Shown: in pieces, positions 34,901 through 46,086 of the stretch
Numbering within the stretch: position 1 is the stretch's first letter
How the letters are laid out: the number at the start of each line of letters is the position of its first letter
Source: Laccaria trichodermophora
Lineage: Eukaryota; Basidiomycota; Agaricomycetes; Agaricales; Hydnangiaceae
Direction: 5' to 3'
Length of the DNA: 64,000 bases
Assembly: GCA_018417955.1 (NCBI GenBank)
Contig: JACTVC010000023.1
Location: forward strand, 676,762-740,761
Notes under the pieces: generated by a model
The model's input: the letters and a program-made list of their open reading frames with translations, nothing else
The model's database searches: none
What the model was told of the DNA's origin: nothing
Translations under genes and position numbers: made by a program

Positions 34901-36965
34901 TCCCTGAGCAAGATCTAAAGCAAGGCATCTCCATAGATTATCTGGATTCTGAAACTCAGCCTGATCATGGTGGAAGAAGAATTGCCCAGAAAGATGTTCA
35001 AAGCTAGCCACAACAGTTGAAGCAATTGTTGTCTTCCCAGAGCCAGGACTGCCAGAAAGCCAGAGAATATTTGGCATGCTCAGATCATTTACCCATGCTT
35101 TAATGTCTGTTAGCACATCCACTCGAGTTCCAGGCATGCATCTCTCTGATGGTTTGCTATGTAATGGAGCCTTGAGCTCTTGCAACCATTTATCTGCCTG
35201 ATGGATTGGCTGGCATAAGTCATGACAGTAACTAGACTAACATGACTTTCCTTTGATTCCTCCATCATGGCATTGATTTTTTCTTGAAGTGAACCTGCAA
35301 AATGTAGATGTGGATTAGCATGGAAATGTCAATGAGAATGTTCACTAACAACTTGTCCAGCAATAATTACACTATGGTCAATCTGAATATCTTGTGCCCC
35401 AGCAAAGACAGTTACTTGAGCTGCTGTAGCACCTTTTCAGATGAACAATAAAAATAAGAGACATTTAGAAGTGTCAGTTTCAGTTGATTAGCTTACTATC
35501 TTGACTGGCCTCTGTGGTCCTCAGCTGTTCAGCAGTCTCTGGACTGTCAGCTGTAAAGAATAATAAAAAGTGAGGAATAAAAAAATGGATGCTTCAACAT
35601 ACTTTGGAAGTTTTTCTCATACCAAAGAAGGACCTAAATTTTGGTGTCAGTGAGCCAATTAAACAGAGAGCTATTTTACACACATGGAAAGAGCTCATGA
35701 TTTCATTTGCCTTTCCCTCAAACTTCTCAATATGCTCTGTATCTTGTGTAAAGCTGGGAAATTTCCTTAAACTCTGCTGGTGAATATCTGAAACACTTTC
35801 TTTTAGATGGTCCAAAGCTCTAGCAGAGTTTTTGAATTTGAAGGCATTTATGATAACAGTGAAAGTCACGCACCCTTTCAAATCCTCAAGCCAAGATTGC
35901 AAAGCAGACGGAACATGATCCTTGTGAAATTGACAGGTATACCAAATGACCTCCTCAATCTTCCCAGTAAGATTATCTGAACAAGCAGCCCAGACTCTCT
36001 TGTTAGAGTTAAATTTCTAATTTGATTGTCAGATAGGTTGGATAGATTGATTAGAGCAAAGCAGAGCACCTTGATGATCTCGATGATATCCAAGGCTTTG
36101 ACAACAGCCAACTTCAAGGGTGGGAAGGCGTCATCAGATGCGACCACAGCTTCGAGTGTATGAAAACCCAATGAAAACCGGCGCCTCCGCCGGCAGTTTG
36201 CAGACGTCGGTTTGTGCTGGGAGTCAATTCACTAGTATTCATGTTGTTGGTGTTCTTGTTACTGGTAGTAGCGCTTGCGTTTACGTTCGTGGTGGTGGTG
36301 GTTAGGAAGAGACCTGGAAGGAACGATACTACGGTGCCGCATTGCCTCATGCCGTGGTCATGCGCCGTATCTATTTTTGAACTTCGTTTCGGAAGAATGC
36401 TTTTAGACGCGCACAAAAACCGATTGGTTTCTGCGGTCCGAACTTCCTTGAGATAAGGACTGAGCCTACCGCTTCAGTGTAGTCTACGCGGCCTACGTCT
36501 ACATTCCAATTCTCGCTCCAAATTTATTTGCATCAACTTGAACTTTTTGGTACAAAGCATGGTCCTCAGGTATCATTCTGCTCATGGCTCGAACTGACGG
36601 CGTTAATGACCTGTGTGTCTTTACACGACCCACAGCCCTTTTCGCAATCGAGATTATGAATCTAGCGCCCATCTAGACCCTACCAAAGACCCGGGGACTT
36701 GCTACTGAAAGCAGATTGCAGCACACGGCTGCTTGGGCACCCTCCTGAACGAGAAGTATGGCGGTGTAAGGAGAAGCGATCCAAGTTGCACATTCTTCTT
36801 GACGTGGGCCTACCTTGCTAATTGTCCATTTTAGACCGAAAAGTTCACCCCATCAACAGCGCATAGAAAAGTTACCCAAGCTTCCCATATATCATTCTTT
36901 GTTGATTAATTGGACACGCCGCCCGAGAGCAAGTTTGATCATACCTGTCGAACGAATTTGCTAAA

Positions 36966-37079
36966 ATGAGCGCGGTGCGGGAAGCGCCAGAAAGAAAACA
37001 GATGACAAGAAAGCGACATGCGGAAAGGGTAGCACTTGAGAATGAGATCACGGCGAATGGGCAACAGCAGCAATTTTAA
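36966..37079 (+). CDS. Short conserved open segment upstream of NLR B (possible first exon)
   Basis: ATG at 36,966 opens MSAVREAPERKQMTRKRHAE and VALENEITANGQ before a stop at about 37,077. Its counterpart upstream of NLR A keeps the same protein words but is frameshifted. A charged start conserved in both copies suggests a real exon of a gene divergent from the NLR. No family was recognised and the downstream sequence to 37,990 shows no clear continuation. Confidence 0.35.
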   Translation: MSAVREAPERKQMTRKRHAERVALENEITANGQQQQF

Positions 37080-37989
37080 ACGTTGATACCTTACAAGTTG
37101 ACGATGGAAGCTATCAGGCCTAGCCACGAACACCCAATGACACCCATTGCATTTTAAAGGTCAAGGACTCGGGTCCCACTGCTGTGCGACGTTCCCAAGT
37201 TGGACGTCGCACGATCGGGAGTTTCTTGTGAGTTTCAACCTCTGTTCGTGCCCTGTTCAAATCCTGTTAGTGTCCAGACCACACATGTAGATACAACCCA
37301 TATACGGCTCCTGAGACCGGAAAGAGTTCATGATGCTGGTCATTATGATCTACTTAAGCGGGAGAAGGGATTTGGAATAGAAAAAAAAGCGTTACCATTA
37401 TTGCAATTGCCCGACCACGATATCATCGATGGAGTCCCAGTCAAAATCTGAAGGCGGGGGGGCGCCGTATAGCGCTCCACGACGCTGCGTTGCAAGGATT
37501 TTGGGACTCATTCAATCATTTAGGCGTTACGGAACTCTGAAGCATCAGTAGAGTAGTCATAGGTTGTAGGGAGGAGAATACAGTACTGTTGTATCGTATA
37601 CCTAATTTACGTCCCATACATGACGAGCCATCGTGAAAACAACTCCAGAGCCCTGAGTCTCCCAGAAACTACGTGAAGCACCCATCCCGCAGAACAGAGG
37701 GAGACATTCCAAAGCACTTTACCTAGGAAAGACATGAGATGAAGCACCAGACGAAGGACAATCAGGTAGAGCAAAAAAGCGGTCGTCCTAGAAAATTGAA
37801 GTAGCGGAGATTCAAGGGAGTCTTTCGCGAACATGACGAATGGCAGAAGAGACGTGAGCGTGATGTCGGTGAGGGGTCGTGATCGGGATATAGTCAATGT
37901 CATGTTTGTTCTTGACCATCATCATGCACGTCGACCAAGACTCGACCAAGACACATTGCGCGGGGAGCTAGTATCCCTTGAGTATCCCT

Positions 37990-40900
37990 GTCACCGGCTT
38001 AACACCCTCAAGACCTCACAATACCATGACTGAGTCAAATTCAGTGCTTCGTCTGCCTCTCCGAGTTTGCCTGAGGACATTTGATAGCTGAAGCTGGGTT
38101 GGATAACTTTGAGGTGCGTTTGCCATCCACACCGCCAGTTTCGCCTTCTTATGCTAGTTCTGTGAAGCCCTGCGACGTGCTACTACGTGTCGGTTCAGTT
38201 TGGTCCTCCAAATATGGCCACTATATCGTGCGCTATCACCTCACCCGAAAGTTACGAAACCCCATAGCAGGGCTCCCATCTTTCACCCACAATACCCTGC
38301 TCCATACACCTGGGCTTTTCTACTCCTTTCAGCCCTGCATATCCGAAGCAGATTGTTCGACGTTACCTCACGTCTCCCCAACTTGTGTTCGCCATTCGAT
38401 ACCGTGGCATTCCTGCAGTGTTTAATAATCGCCAAGGGAAAGCCTTGGCGATTCGGCTCGGACGACGTGCCACAAATTCGCGACGCCAACCATCCTTGTA
38501 CATCGGCCCCGTTGTGCAAACGGAGGACCCACCACTGCCCTCTGTCGAACACTCATCACCACCTTCCATGTGCGGGGCTACAGTCGTCGACCATCCAGCA
38601 GCCACAGACCAATCGGCGCTCCAACCCGGGTTCATATCGACCTTCTTCAGCACCAATCACCACAGCTTCTCACCACCTCTTACAAGGCGCGAACAGCAGA
38701 CGACTCACATGTTCGTCGATCAGGCGACTCATCACCCTTCCGGCAGTCCGATTCCTTTCTAGGCTCTACACCCACCTTCCTTTCAGAGCGCTCGTCTCAT
38801 ACTGCCGGCTCTTTAAAAGCCCTCGGTGCGACGAATAATAACACCTCGAATGAGGAACAACCACCTGCGTCGGCTGCAAGTAGCGTGGCGGGGGGAGGCT
38901 TTGGGCGACTCACCAGCCGGAGAACCGACCGTGGCGAGATTCCAGTTGAGAACGACGGACCCAATTTCTGCAGGCTGCGATCTTTTTCATCGGCTTGGTG
39001 GTGGTCCTTGTTGTTTATTTCGTGGTTGTGAAGAAGGAGGATAACGTTGATGGGAGTGCTGATGGGTCTGGTGGACCGCTGATTGAGATTGGGACTGCTG
39101 CAACGATCTCTATTTCAGAAACGAAAAGATGGACAATGAACAACGTGAAGCCTGTTCGACATCCTTATCCACCTTCCCGGCATAGTCCAGCACACTACGA
39201 ACCAAGCCAAGTCGGCCTAACTTTGGATCCCGATGCTTAAGCTCAAGATTGACTCTATGCGCTTTCAGACTTCGCGCAGGTGGGTGTCCTTTTCGTTTTC
39301 GGTCTCCGTATTGGTCCCTTCTCCGCCATTCTTACGCTTTCGTTTTCCACCAACCTCGGCGCATATTGGTCCTCCTACTGCACTGTCAGCGTCACTTTCG
39401 TTCGCGATTTCTTGCCTTCGATTTGTCGTTATTTCACCTCCTCTTCGTTCTTCCCTTCCCCCTCTCTTTTGCACTTCCCTTCTGACCTCGACAAGCTTAG
39501 CTCACCCACTTTTCCCGGCGGTCTGTCCTTTCCATCAGTCGTGCTTTCGAGATCATCGCTAGGCCAGGCAAATGTCGCCTTTGGAACACTCTTGCAACGT
39601 CGTTAGGATGCCTTGAAGATAACGCAAAGCATCCGGATCTTCGAAGATATTCCGAATGAGCCGAGGGCCTCGGCTCATTGAACCCAGTTCCTTTTCCGCG
39701 GGACGTCAACGTCTTGCGGACAGTGGCTGGAAATCAGCCCATTGGAAGGTACATGGAGTTGCCGGTGAGTATGCACCTCCTTCTCATGCTTGTCTTGTGG
39801 TTAATGAATCCACTGACAGCTAGTTCTTGTACTATGTCTCAAGAAGATCTATCGCATTCTCTGCAAGCCCCAGTCGGCTTCTTGGGGGATACCCTCTGGG
39901 TTTCCTCCGCTGTTGTCTTCTCCTGCCATTTCCGCGCATACGTTTCGGGGTGTCGATCCCGAACAGCTTCCCAAAAACTTCATTCATATACGCGATGCTC
40001 CACCTCACCCACTATCAACACACCTCAGAACCCCCGCTCATCGCCCTCAACGTCCCTATCCTCTGCGTCCACCCTTCGCCATCATCGCCTTCTGCCAGTT
40101 GTTTGTCGTGTGTCTAGCAACTACAAGGACCCGGAGTACGAGTAGCTTTATTCTTTCGGATGAAGAGGTGTCAACTACAATAGACACCCATCGCCGTCGT
40201 CTTCCATATTGCCATCCACGCCACGCCTTTGCCTTGTCGGATGAAACCTGCAGAATCGTTCTTCATCCACATATCCCCCAATGCAATAGGACCGACATCT
40301 AGAGACTCCTCGGAGCTCTCTCTGGCGTGAGGATTCAGCTTTTAGATTCGTTCCTCCCTCCACTTGGATTCATTGTTGTTGAAGGGTGGAACGGCGGCTG
40401 GGACCTGCTTTTCTGCTGTGGAATCATCGTCCTGCTTCATCAGAACGCCATGGGACCGCCGTCTATACACTGGAGCTCTCTCTTCGCATTCAGATCTGCC
40501 GGTAGGACTTCGATGTCATTCGACTTGGGTTGAGAGTTGTTGGGGGGATCAACCACTTTTTTCTCTATATCTCAGGCCTCGTCATTTCGATTGGTCCTAG
40601 ATGATGAACGACCGGTCTAACATGCTGTTGTCCCGGTGAAATCCGCTCACCTTACAACCAAGTTCTCTGGTGCATGGCACATGCGAGGGGTCCGATTTCT
40701 CCGTACAGTGGGCCTTCGGGGTCCTGCCAGACGTCGCCTTATGCATGCGCCCGCCTCCCATGCTGATCGTGTGGTTGACGAATCGACCTATCTCTAGCTC
40801 TTGAGCTAACGTCTCAGTGTTCGATTACTTACGCATCGCATGGTTTTGCAAGTTCCACCAAGTTGCTTCTTGTGGAATTGGGGAAGACTTGCCGGTTTTC

Positions 40901-41235
40901 CTGCGATGTGGCCGCCGCAGCTCTCGCATGTGTTCCGAGGTGTCAATACCCTGCAACTCGCGACTAGATAGAACTAGGTCCCGCTCCATCGCTCCCACTT
41001 CTCCTCAATCCCACCTCCTTCCACTTCCTGATAGACAGAATCGGCTATACTAGGCTCGGATCGAAAGCCTACACTACCTGATTTTCTTGACGAACTTTTC
41101 AACGTCATCATCATATCCCAAGATTGTGGAATGGAAGGAACTCGGGAGAAACTCATAGATAAACTATGCGGCGAGATCGGGGATGGCATAGGACTTGGCT
41201 TCGGAGACAAATACTTCGGACGGTAGAGTACTAGT
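37990..41235 (+). pseudogene. Decayed gene of unknown function, copy 2 (membrane-spanning segment kept)
   Basis: Homologous to 24,240-26,850. Coding-like islands: FFIGLVVVLVVYFVVVKKED near 38,985-39,050, a clear membrane-spanning stretch followed by charged residues; a frame with ALSDETCRIVLHPHIP (about 40,225-40,280); RIQLLDSFLPPLGFIVVEGW (about 40,330); and a C-terminus DRKPTLPDFLDELFNVIIIS...DKLCGEIGDGIGLGFGDKYFGR ending at about 41,225. The last is in frame for some 55 codons and matches copy 1. It may be one gene or two adjacent ones. The family is unknown to me. Frames between islands are disrupted. Confidence 0.4.
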
Positions 41236-42109
41236 TATAAGGCAACGGGATGGTAGTTACGTAGTGAAGCAAGAGCTGTTGAAATGCGAAGAGACTGTGA
41301 GATGTGTTTGGAATTGATCAAAAACTTGACCATATCGCCCTTGACGTCGACCGCGCGCTGGCCAAACGTCGGCCAGTACTCAACTACAACCTTGCCCAGC
41401 AACAGAACCGACAGCCACCCTTGCTTGATCTTTGCATTTGGACAGGATCGGAACCATCGATATCCCTTGAATGACGAACTATTGCTCTGTTTGCCAACCG
41501 TTTGCCTCTTCTCGTTTTGTATGCTGGCAATTTGAGGGCAATGGCTCCTTTCTCTGGGCTGCAGAACTTAGGAGGTGCGTTTGCTTTCTTCCTCCATGTT
41601 CACCTACAGATATTGATTCTCCGCCTGCAGATAAGCACTGCACTACTCGGTGGTAGTCCGTCTACCCGCGCGACTTTCAGCTTGCCAGTGGGATCGGCAG
41701 GTCCCTTACACAGCTTTCTTCAGCTACGTATCCCAAACCCTGAAGCTTCATCAGCTCGTGTAGCATCGCCGTTGCACTGGCGGGAATGAATGGTAAATCG
41801 AAGATGCCGAGTTCAAGCTCCAGTAAGTTTAGGTCTCTTACGTTGGTCATGGCCTCTCATGAATCCGCGCAGCTGATTCTTCTTTCAAACGCTGCTATAT
41901 GCTCTTCTGAAATCCACTCCGAGTTTCTGTGATTCTCCAGCAACCCGAAAGCCACGCCACTCCCATTCCTTAGGATATTCGCTCTTCTCGCGGCTCCTCT
42001 CCATCGTATGCTGGGCAGCCAAAAACCACAACTAGAAACACAGTCCAACGGATTCGTCAATAATGCCAACAACTTCAACCTCACCTCCCATTTACGATAC
42101 CTCATGGCA

Positions 42110-43577
42110 AACCTGTCTCCCGGGAGCAGCAACTACAACCGACTACAACGCGCAACCGACCGAGTAGATTTGATGAGACGAAGAGGTTCACTGCGCTCCT
42201 CAATGGGTGATGTGGGCCGAGGGCGCGTAGGTTTTCGTTGGGTGGCAATGGGAACGCTGTTTGAGAGGTGGAAGGTGAGCTTTGTCGTCTCTCCTTCCAG
42301 CAAACTGACGAAAGGACTACGGAAAAAGGATATCAAAAGGGCACACCGGCTTTCCTCCACCAACAAACCCAACAACAACATTCACCCGTCCCTGCGTCAA
42401 AACCACGCCCACCCAGGCTCGTACGACACAGATCGACAACGACGCACTGTACCCACCCCGACGCCTCTTCCGGCACTGTCTTGCAATATGCACTAATCAT
42501 CGATCCCGGCTCAACTGTCCAACAACCGTCTCCAGAGTCCATGTCTATGGATCCAACAACTGTGGCCCTTCTCCCGAATGCGAATACGAGGGATTCAGAA
42601 TGACACAACCTGGCTTCTCCTCATTCGCTGGTAACCCAGAGGGCGCAGCGCGGAGCTTGGACATCCTCTTGGACGAAGTTGTTCGCGTGGTGCCAAAGGC
42701 CATGCATGCGTGTACGCCAGTGGTTGTTAAAGCTACCGCTGGACTTCAATTGTTACCCGGGTTCCAGAGCGCTGACATTTTGAACGCGGTGGAAGGGAGA
42801 ATTCGAACGTCTTATCCGTTACAGCTACAGGAGAATTTAGAAAGATGGAGTGGTGATTATGGACGGAAAAGACGAGGGCGTATACGCTTGGATAACCTCT
42901 TGGGGACTATCAAAGCCTCCACGTCACCCGATACACCCACCTACGCTGTCCTCGACCTCGGTGGCGCTTCCACGCAAATCATATTCGAGCCTGTCTTTGC
43001 CTCCTCGGATATGCAGCTCGAGGAGGGGGAACATAAATGCGATCTCTAATTCGGCGGGCGGAGCCATGTGTTATACCAACACTCGTACTTGGGGTACGGT
43101 TTGATGCGTGCAAGGAGATACGTCACCTTGCTTGTCAAGGTCTCCCAAGGTCATAAATACCAAACAGGTACAAACAAACTTCCCAGGGGCCATGGGGGTC
43201 TTTTCTTGCATATCGCGCACGCGAGCGGGCAAGCATGAACAAACAAACTTCCTACAGGCATGGGGCTCTTTTCTTGCACATTGTGCACGCGAGCAGGCAA
43301 ACTGGTGCAAACAACTGGCCTTTTCAAAACCTGATATCGTCGTCTCTTTCTTAGTGCCAGCTCCAATGTTTACTACATACATCTTTCCAGTCAACTATGT
43401 AGCACTATAGCTCTTGAACACTCTTTCCTTTGTTACGAAAAAAAAGTCGCATCGTATTGGTGCAAAGCAGTGTATTTGTCAGCAAGCAAGGTGCCTGCTG
43501 CCGCTGCTAAGTGTCAGCCTCTAGTTCATAGATTGGTGGATTTTATGTCAATGTTGCGGGGTACGAAGCCGAAGGTG
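42110..43577 (+). pseudogene. GDA1: GDA1/CD39 nucleoside diphosphatase, copy 2 (truncated and broken)
   Basis: Paralogue of the 27,231-28,939 gene. The leader is shortened at the signal anchor (42,180-42,200). ACR1 is damaged: IDPGST is followed by an altered stretch where copy 1 has GSRIHVYKF. The frame EYEGFRMTQPGFSSFAGNPE (lost in copy 1) is kept, as are ACR2 VKATAGLQLLPG, ACR4 DLGGASTQIIF and ACR5 YQHSYLGYG. ACR3 reads KDEGVYAWI but is shifted by a small indel near 42,835. A stop interrupts before GGRSHVLY (about 43,047). A segment of about 390 bp (43,123-43,510) has been inserted before HRLVDFMSMLRG. Homology ends at KPKVV (about 43,577); a 64-bp continuation appears 2.4 kb away at 46,023. 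Confidence 0.8.
43123..43510. repeat. Insertion in apyrase copy 2 with an internal duplication
   Basis: It replaces a few bases at the site where copy 1 reads GGAGACACGCTCATAGATT. Inside it a unit of about 80 bp is repeated twice, sharing CAAACAAACTTCC, CATGGGG, TCTTTTCTTGCA and CACGCGAGC(G/A)GGCAA. No terminal repeats or target duplication were identified, so its class is open. Confidence 0.55.
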
Positions 43578-43975
43578 GTGCATCAGCAAGATCGCACTTT
43601 GTTTGGGAGGGCTTGGGCCGGTCGTCCGATGTTGCCAAGATATCCGAGCACCCAAGTTTATCCGCTCAGCCAAAAAAAGAGATCCGTTTTAATTAGCCGG
43701 AAATCGGCCAAATGAGACCCAAACGACGACAATTCTTCGCGACTTGGCCAAACGGCGTCGAATTTGGGAGGCTTACAGACAGGTCGGAGCAGGTTCAATG
43801 GTGGAATTTTATATTGGGGGTACTCAGTAGACTACATAAATTGACTACGACCCTTTTATGCATGTATACAATGCTTTTTGAATGCTTGGGGAAATGAATG
43901 TAAAGAATGTTGGCAGTCATCTAGGTGCAGGTCAATAAAACAGCGAGGGAGAGAAGAAAAAAAAGCATACTAGAG

Positions 43976-44345
43976 TTCAACGAGAGTTCGCGGATCAACA
44001 CCGTCCTCCTCCTCCTCGTCGTCAGGAGAAAAGATCCCTGCCCGGGTGTTTGCCTCAGTGAGAATCGATGCCCAGTCTTCCGGTGTGAGTCGCGTGGCTG
44101 CTGAGATCCAGCATCAGGAAACCTGCACATGTCTGGGCTACCTGGTACGACAGACGCCAAGTTTTCGTACCTGGCTACATGGAAACAGGGATGTGGAAGG
44201 TTCGACCTGAGACATACCGGAACAGTCAATGTATTGTTTCCATTCTCCACCTTGACACTTTCCTTCGTAGTGCACACCTCTTACCTGTTTTCGGGCAGGA
44301 TGTTCTTCCGTTTGACTTCCATTTTTCTTATTCACTCAATGCGTT
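43976..44345 (-). CDS. Small gene or 3' gene fragment of unknown function
   Basis: The minus strand carries a well-formed C-terminus, TRLTPEDWASILTEANTRAG followed by IFSPDDEEEEDGVDPRT and a stop near 43,972. Upstream a frame reads VHYEGKCQGGEWKQYIDCSG and is followed by GTATGT, a good donor. An intron to near 44,107 would join the two. A possible start MEVKRKNILPENR lies near 44,322. The acidic end looks genuine, but I do not recognise the family and the 5' end is uncertain. Confidence 0.4.
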
Positions 44346-44575
44346 TGAATCATACTTTGTCAATAAGTATGCTGATCACCATGCTCACGAAATTTGCTTT
44401 TAACATGTAGTACCACATTGTAATAAAACTTGTTTAGCTTGTAGTAATTACCTTGAATTGAGGTCTTGGCTGAATTGGGGTTTTTTGGAAAATTTTGGTC
44501 TGGGTTGGGATTGAACTTGGAATGCTTGGCCGATTTTTCTGTGTTTTGCAAGCAGCTCAAACGCTGTACTTCTCA

Positions 44576-45964
44576 GTCCCCCTATGAATCCTGCAGGACT
44601 GGCCAGAGTCCTGCAGGAATCCTCAGGAATCCTCAGAACTCTGCAGAGTCCTGCCAAGCTCTGCCAAACTCAGCAGGACTGGGACAGAGTTTGGCAGGAT
44701 TTTTGCTGGACCAGAGTAGATTATTGAAAATTCCAGATGGATCATAACATGTGGCTTAATAAAACAACTCTAATAACCTGATCACCTCAATAACTTGATC
44801 TCATAATTTCTCAGATAGTTAGGAGTGTAATGGGAGAATTGTATATTCAATAAAACTACATAAAACTATCTATCTACTACATTGAAAGGAAAGGGGGGAG
44901 GGAATGGTGGGCAGAGAGTGTGGTGAGAGGGATGGAGAGCAGAGAGTGTGGTGGAGAGGGGTGGAAGGCAGAGAGTGTGATAGAAAGGCATGAATGGGAG
45001 GGGGGAGGGCATGGTGGGATGGTTGGGTGAGAGAGGGGGTTGATGGAGGGAGGGTGAGTGATGGAGGGAGAGGTGTGATGGAGGGAGGGGTGGTATGGTG
45101 TGATGGAGGGGGAGACAATGGGGGGGGGTACTCACATGGTGCCCTAGAAATCAACGACGCATGTCGCCGATGGCGACGTGGCACCTGGATTCCATTGTGA
45201 TATGTGGGCAGATGCCTTCGTTCATGGGTGGTCGGTCGTCTTCGTGCAGGGGGCGGTCGTTGTCCTACATGGGCGGTCGGTTTCCTTTGTGCACGCTCGT
45301 TTTCGTCCGTGCGCGCTTGTCTTCATTCGTGGGCATGGCGCTCACGTCGCGTCGTGTCCTCCTCGTTGTTGTGTCCTTGCATCGTGTGTCCTTGCATCGT
45401 TTGCCCCTTGTCGTCATCCCGTGGCCTCGTCGTCGTGGCCTCACTCCGTTCCGTCGTTGGTGTGTTGTCAGCATGTGGGGCAAACAGTGCCATGTCGCTG
45501 CCATGGCAGCGACGTGGCACCCGGTTTCCGTGTGCTTCCATTCGTGGGTGCCTGCGGTCATTCCGGATGGTGGTGGGCGTTTCGAGGAGGTGGTGGTGGT
45601 TTTCGTGGGCGGTGGCGGCCGTTTTCGTGTGTGGGCATCCGTTTGTGGTTGTCTGGGTACGTTCGTCACCATTTGGGCGGTGGACCTTCATTTGTGGGCA
45701 TGCATCTTCGTTTTTCGGGTGGTCGTGTCAGCGAGGTGGTCATGGGTTGGCGTTGACGTTGGGTGTCACGTTGTGGTTGTTGTTGGGTTGTTGTCGTGGT
45801 GGTTGAAGAAGAGAAAGTGATGTCACACGTTGTGATATTACTGTTATGTTTAACCTCCCACATGAGATTAGCTGTATAAGGTCATGTGACCTATTCAATG
45901 CACCCCAGTCCTGGATGAGGTGAAATCTCAGTCCTCCCGAGCTTGGCAGGAATCATAGGGGGAC
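44576..45964. mobile_element. Second satellite-bearing TIR element (candidate hAT-like)
   Basis: Terminal inverted repeats GTCCCCCTATGAATCCTGC (44,576-44,594) and, at the right end read inward, GTCCCCCTATGATTCCTGC (45,946-45,964) differ at one base. Subterminal zones contain repeated CCTGCAGGA and CAGGACT. The interior has the same order as the 5280-7143 element, inverted: a purine tract (44,887-45,130) beside a GTCG/GTGG-rich satellite (45,170-45,835), with a similar CTACATTGAAAGG junction. No clear target duplication was found. Long frames in the satellite on both strands are rejected as genes. Confidence 0.6.
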
Positions 45965-46022
45965 AATAAAGACCTCCTCAAACGTGCCAACTGTCACAAG
46001 TGCCACCAAACAATGTGCTATC

Positions 46023-46086
46023 TTGCTGATGTGGTTGGGAATCTGTGTTTTGTGAAGGTTACAGGAAGGGTCGTGACTGTTAATGA
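46023..46086 (+). pseudogene. GDA1: 64-bp displaced apyrase fragment
   Basis: The frame here reads VGNLCFVKVTGRVVTVNDKV, which aligns with VGNPCLAKGTRREVTVKDEV of apyrase copy 1 (28,282-28,345). It continues the point where copy 2 stops (43,577), so about 2.4 kb separates two once-adjacent pieces. Homology ends just after it. 45,965-46,640 otherwise holds only short repeats such as GAGGCCAATT. Confidence 0.6.

Larger units (their letters stand above)
29473..36242 (-). pseudogene. NLR-like NACHT-WD40 protein B (broken by frameshifts and a foldback element)
   Basis: Paralogue of NLR A, about 87% identical over the first 160 residues of the NACHT exon by eye. It starts MNTSELTPSTNRR at 36,242. 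A 10-bp insertion near 36,165-36,175 (partial GGGTTTTCAT duplication) shifts the frame; later exons then match NLR A. The NACHT exon (35,185-33,689) is open, with Walker A GSPGSGKTT and Walker B LLVIDALDECD. Near 33,430, at the first WD40 repeat, a deletion and frame change separate WPDRCLRL from AYSPDGRHIVSGS. Eleven repeats follow, then a twelfth cut by the element at 30,127-31,977 inside DGRYIVSGS. The tail resumes at 30,126 with the rest of repeat 12, repeats 13 and 14, and YLFWVPPHNKYG. About 14 repeats in all suggest two propellers. WD40 order and linker words (WDALTGQS here, WDAQTGQS in A) differ, showing independent repeat turnover. CpG is rarer than in A. Confidence 0.9.

Noticed and set aside
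45161..45820. Three overlapping plus-strand frames of about 200 codons
   Set aside because: They overlap in all frames in a GTCG/GTGG satellite; a compositional effect.
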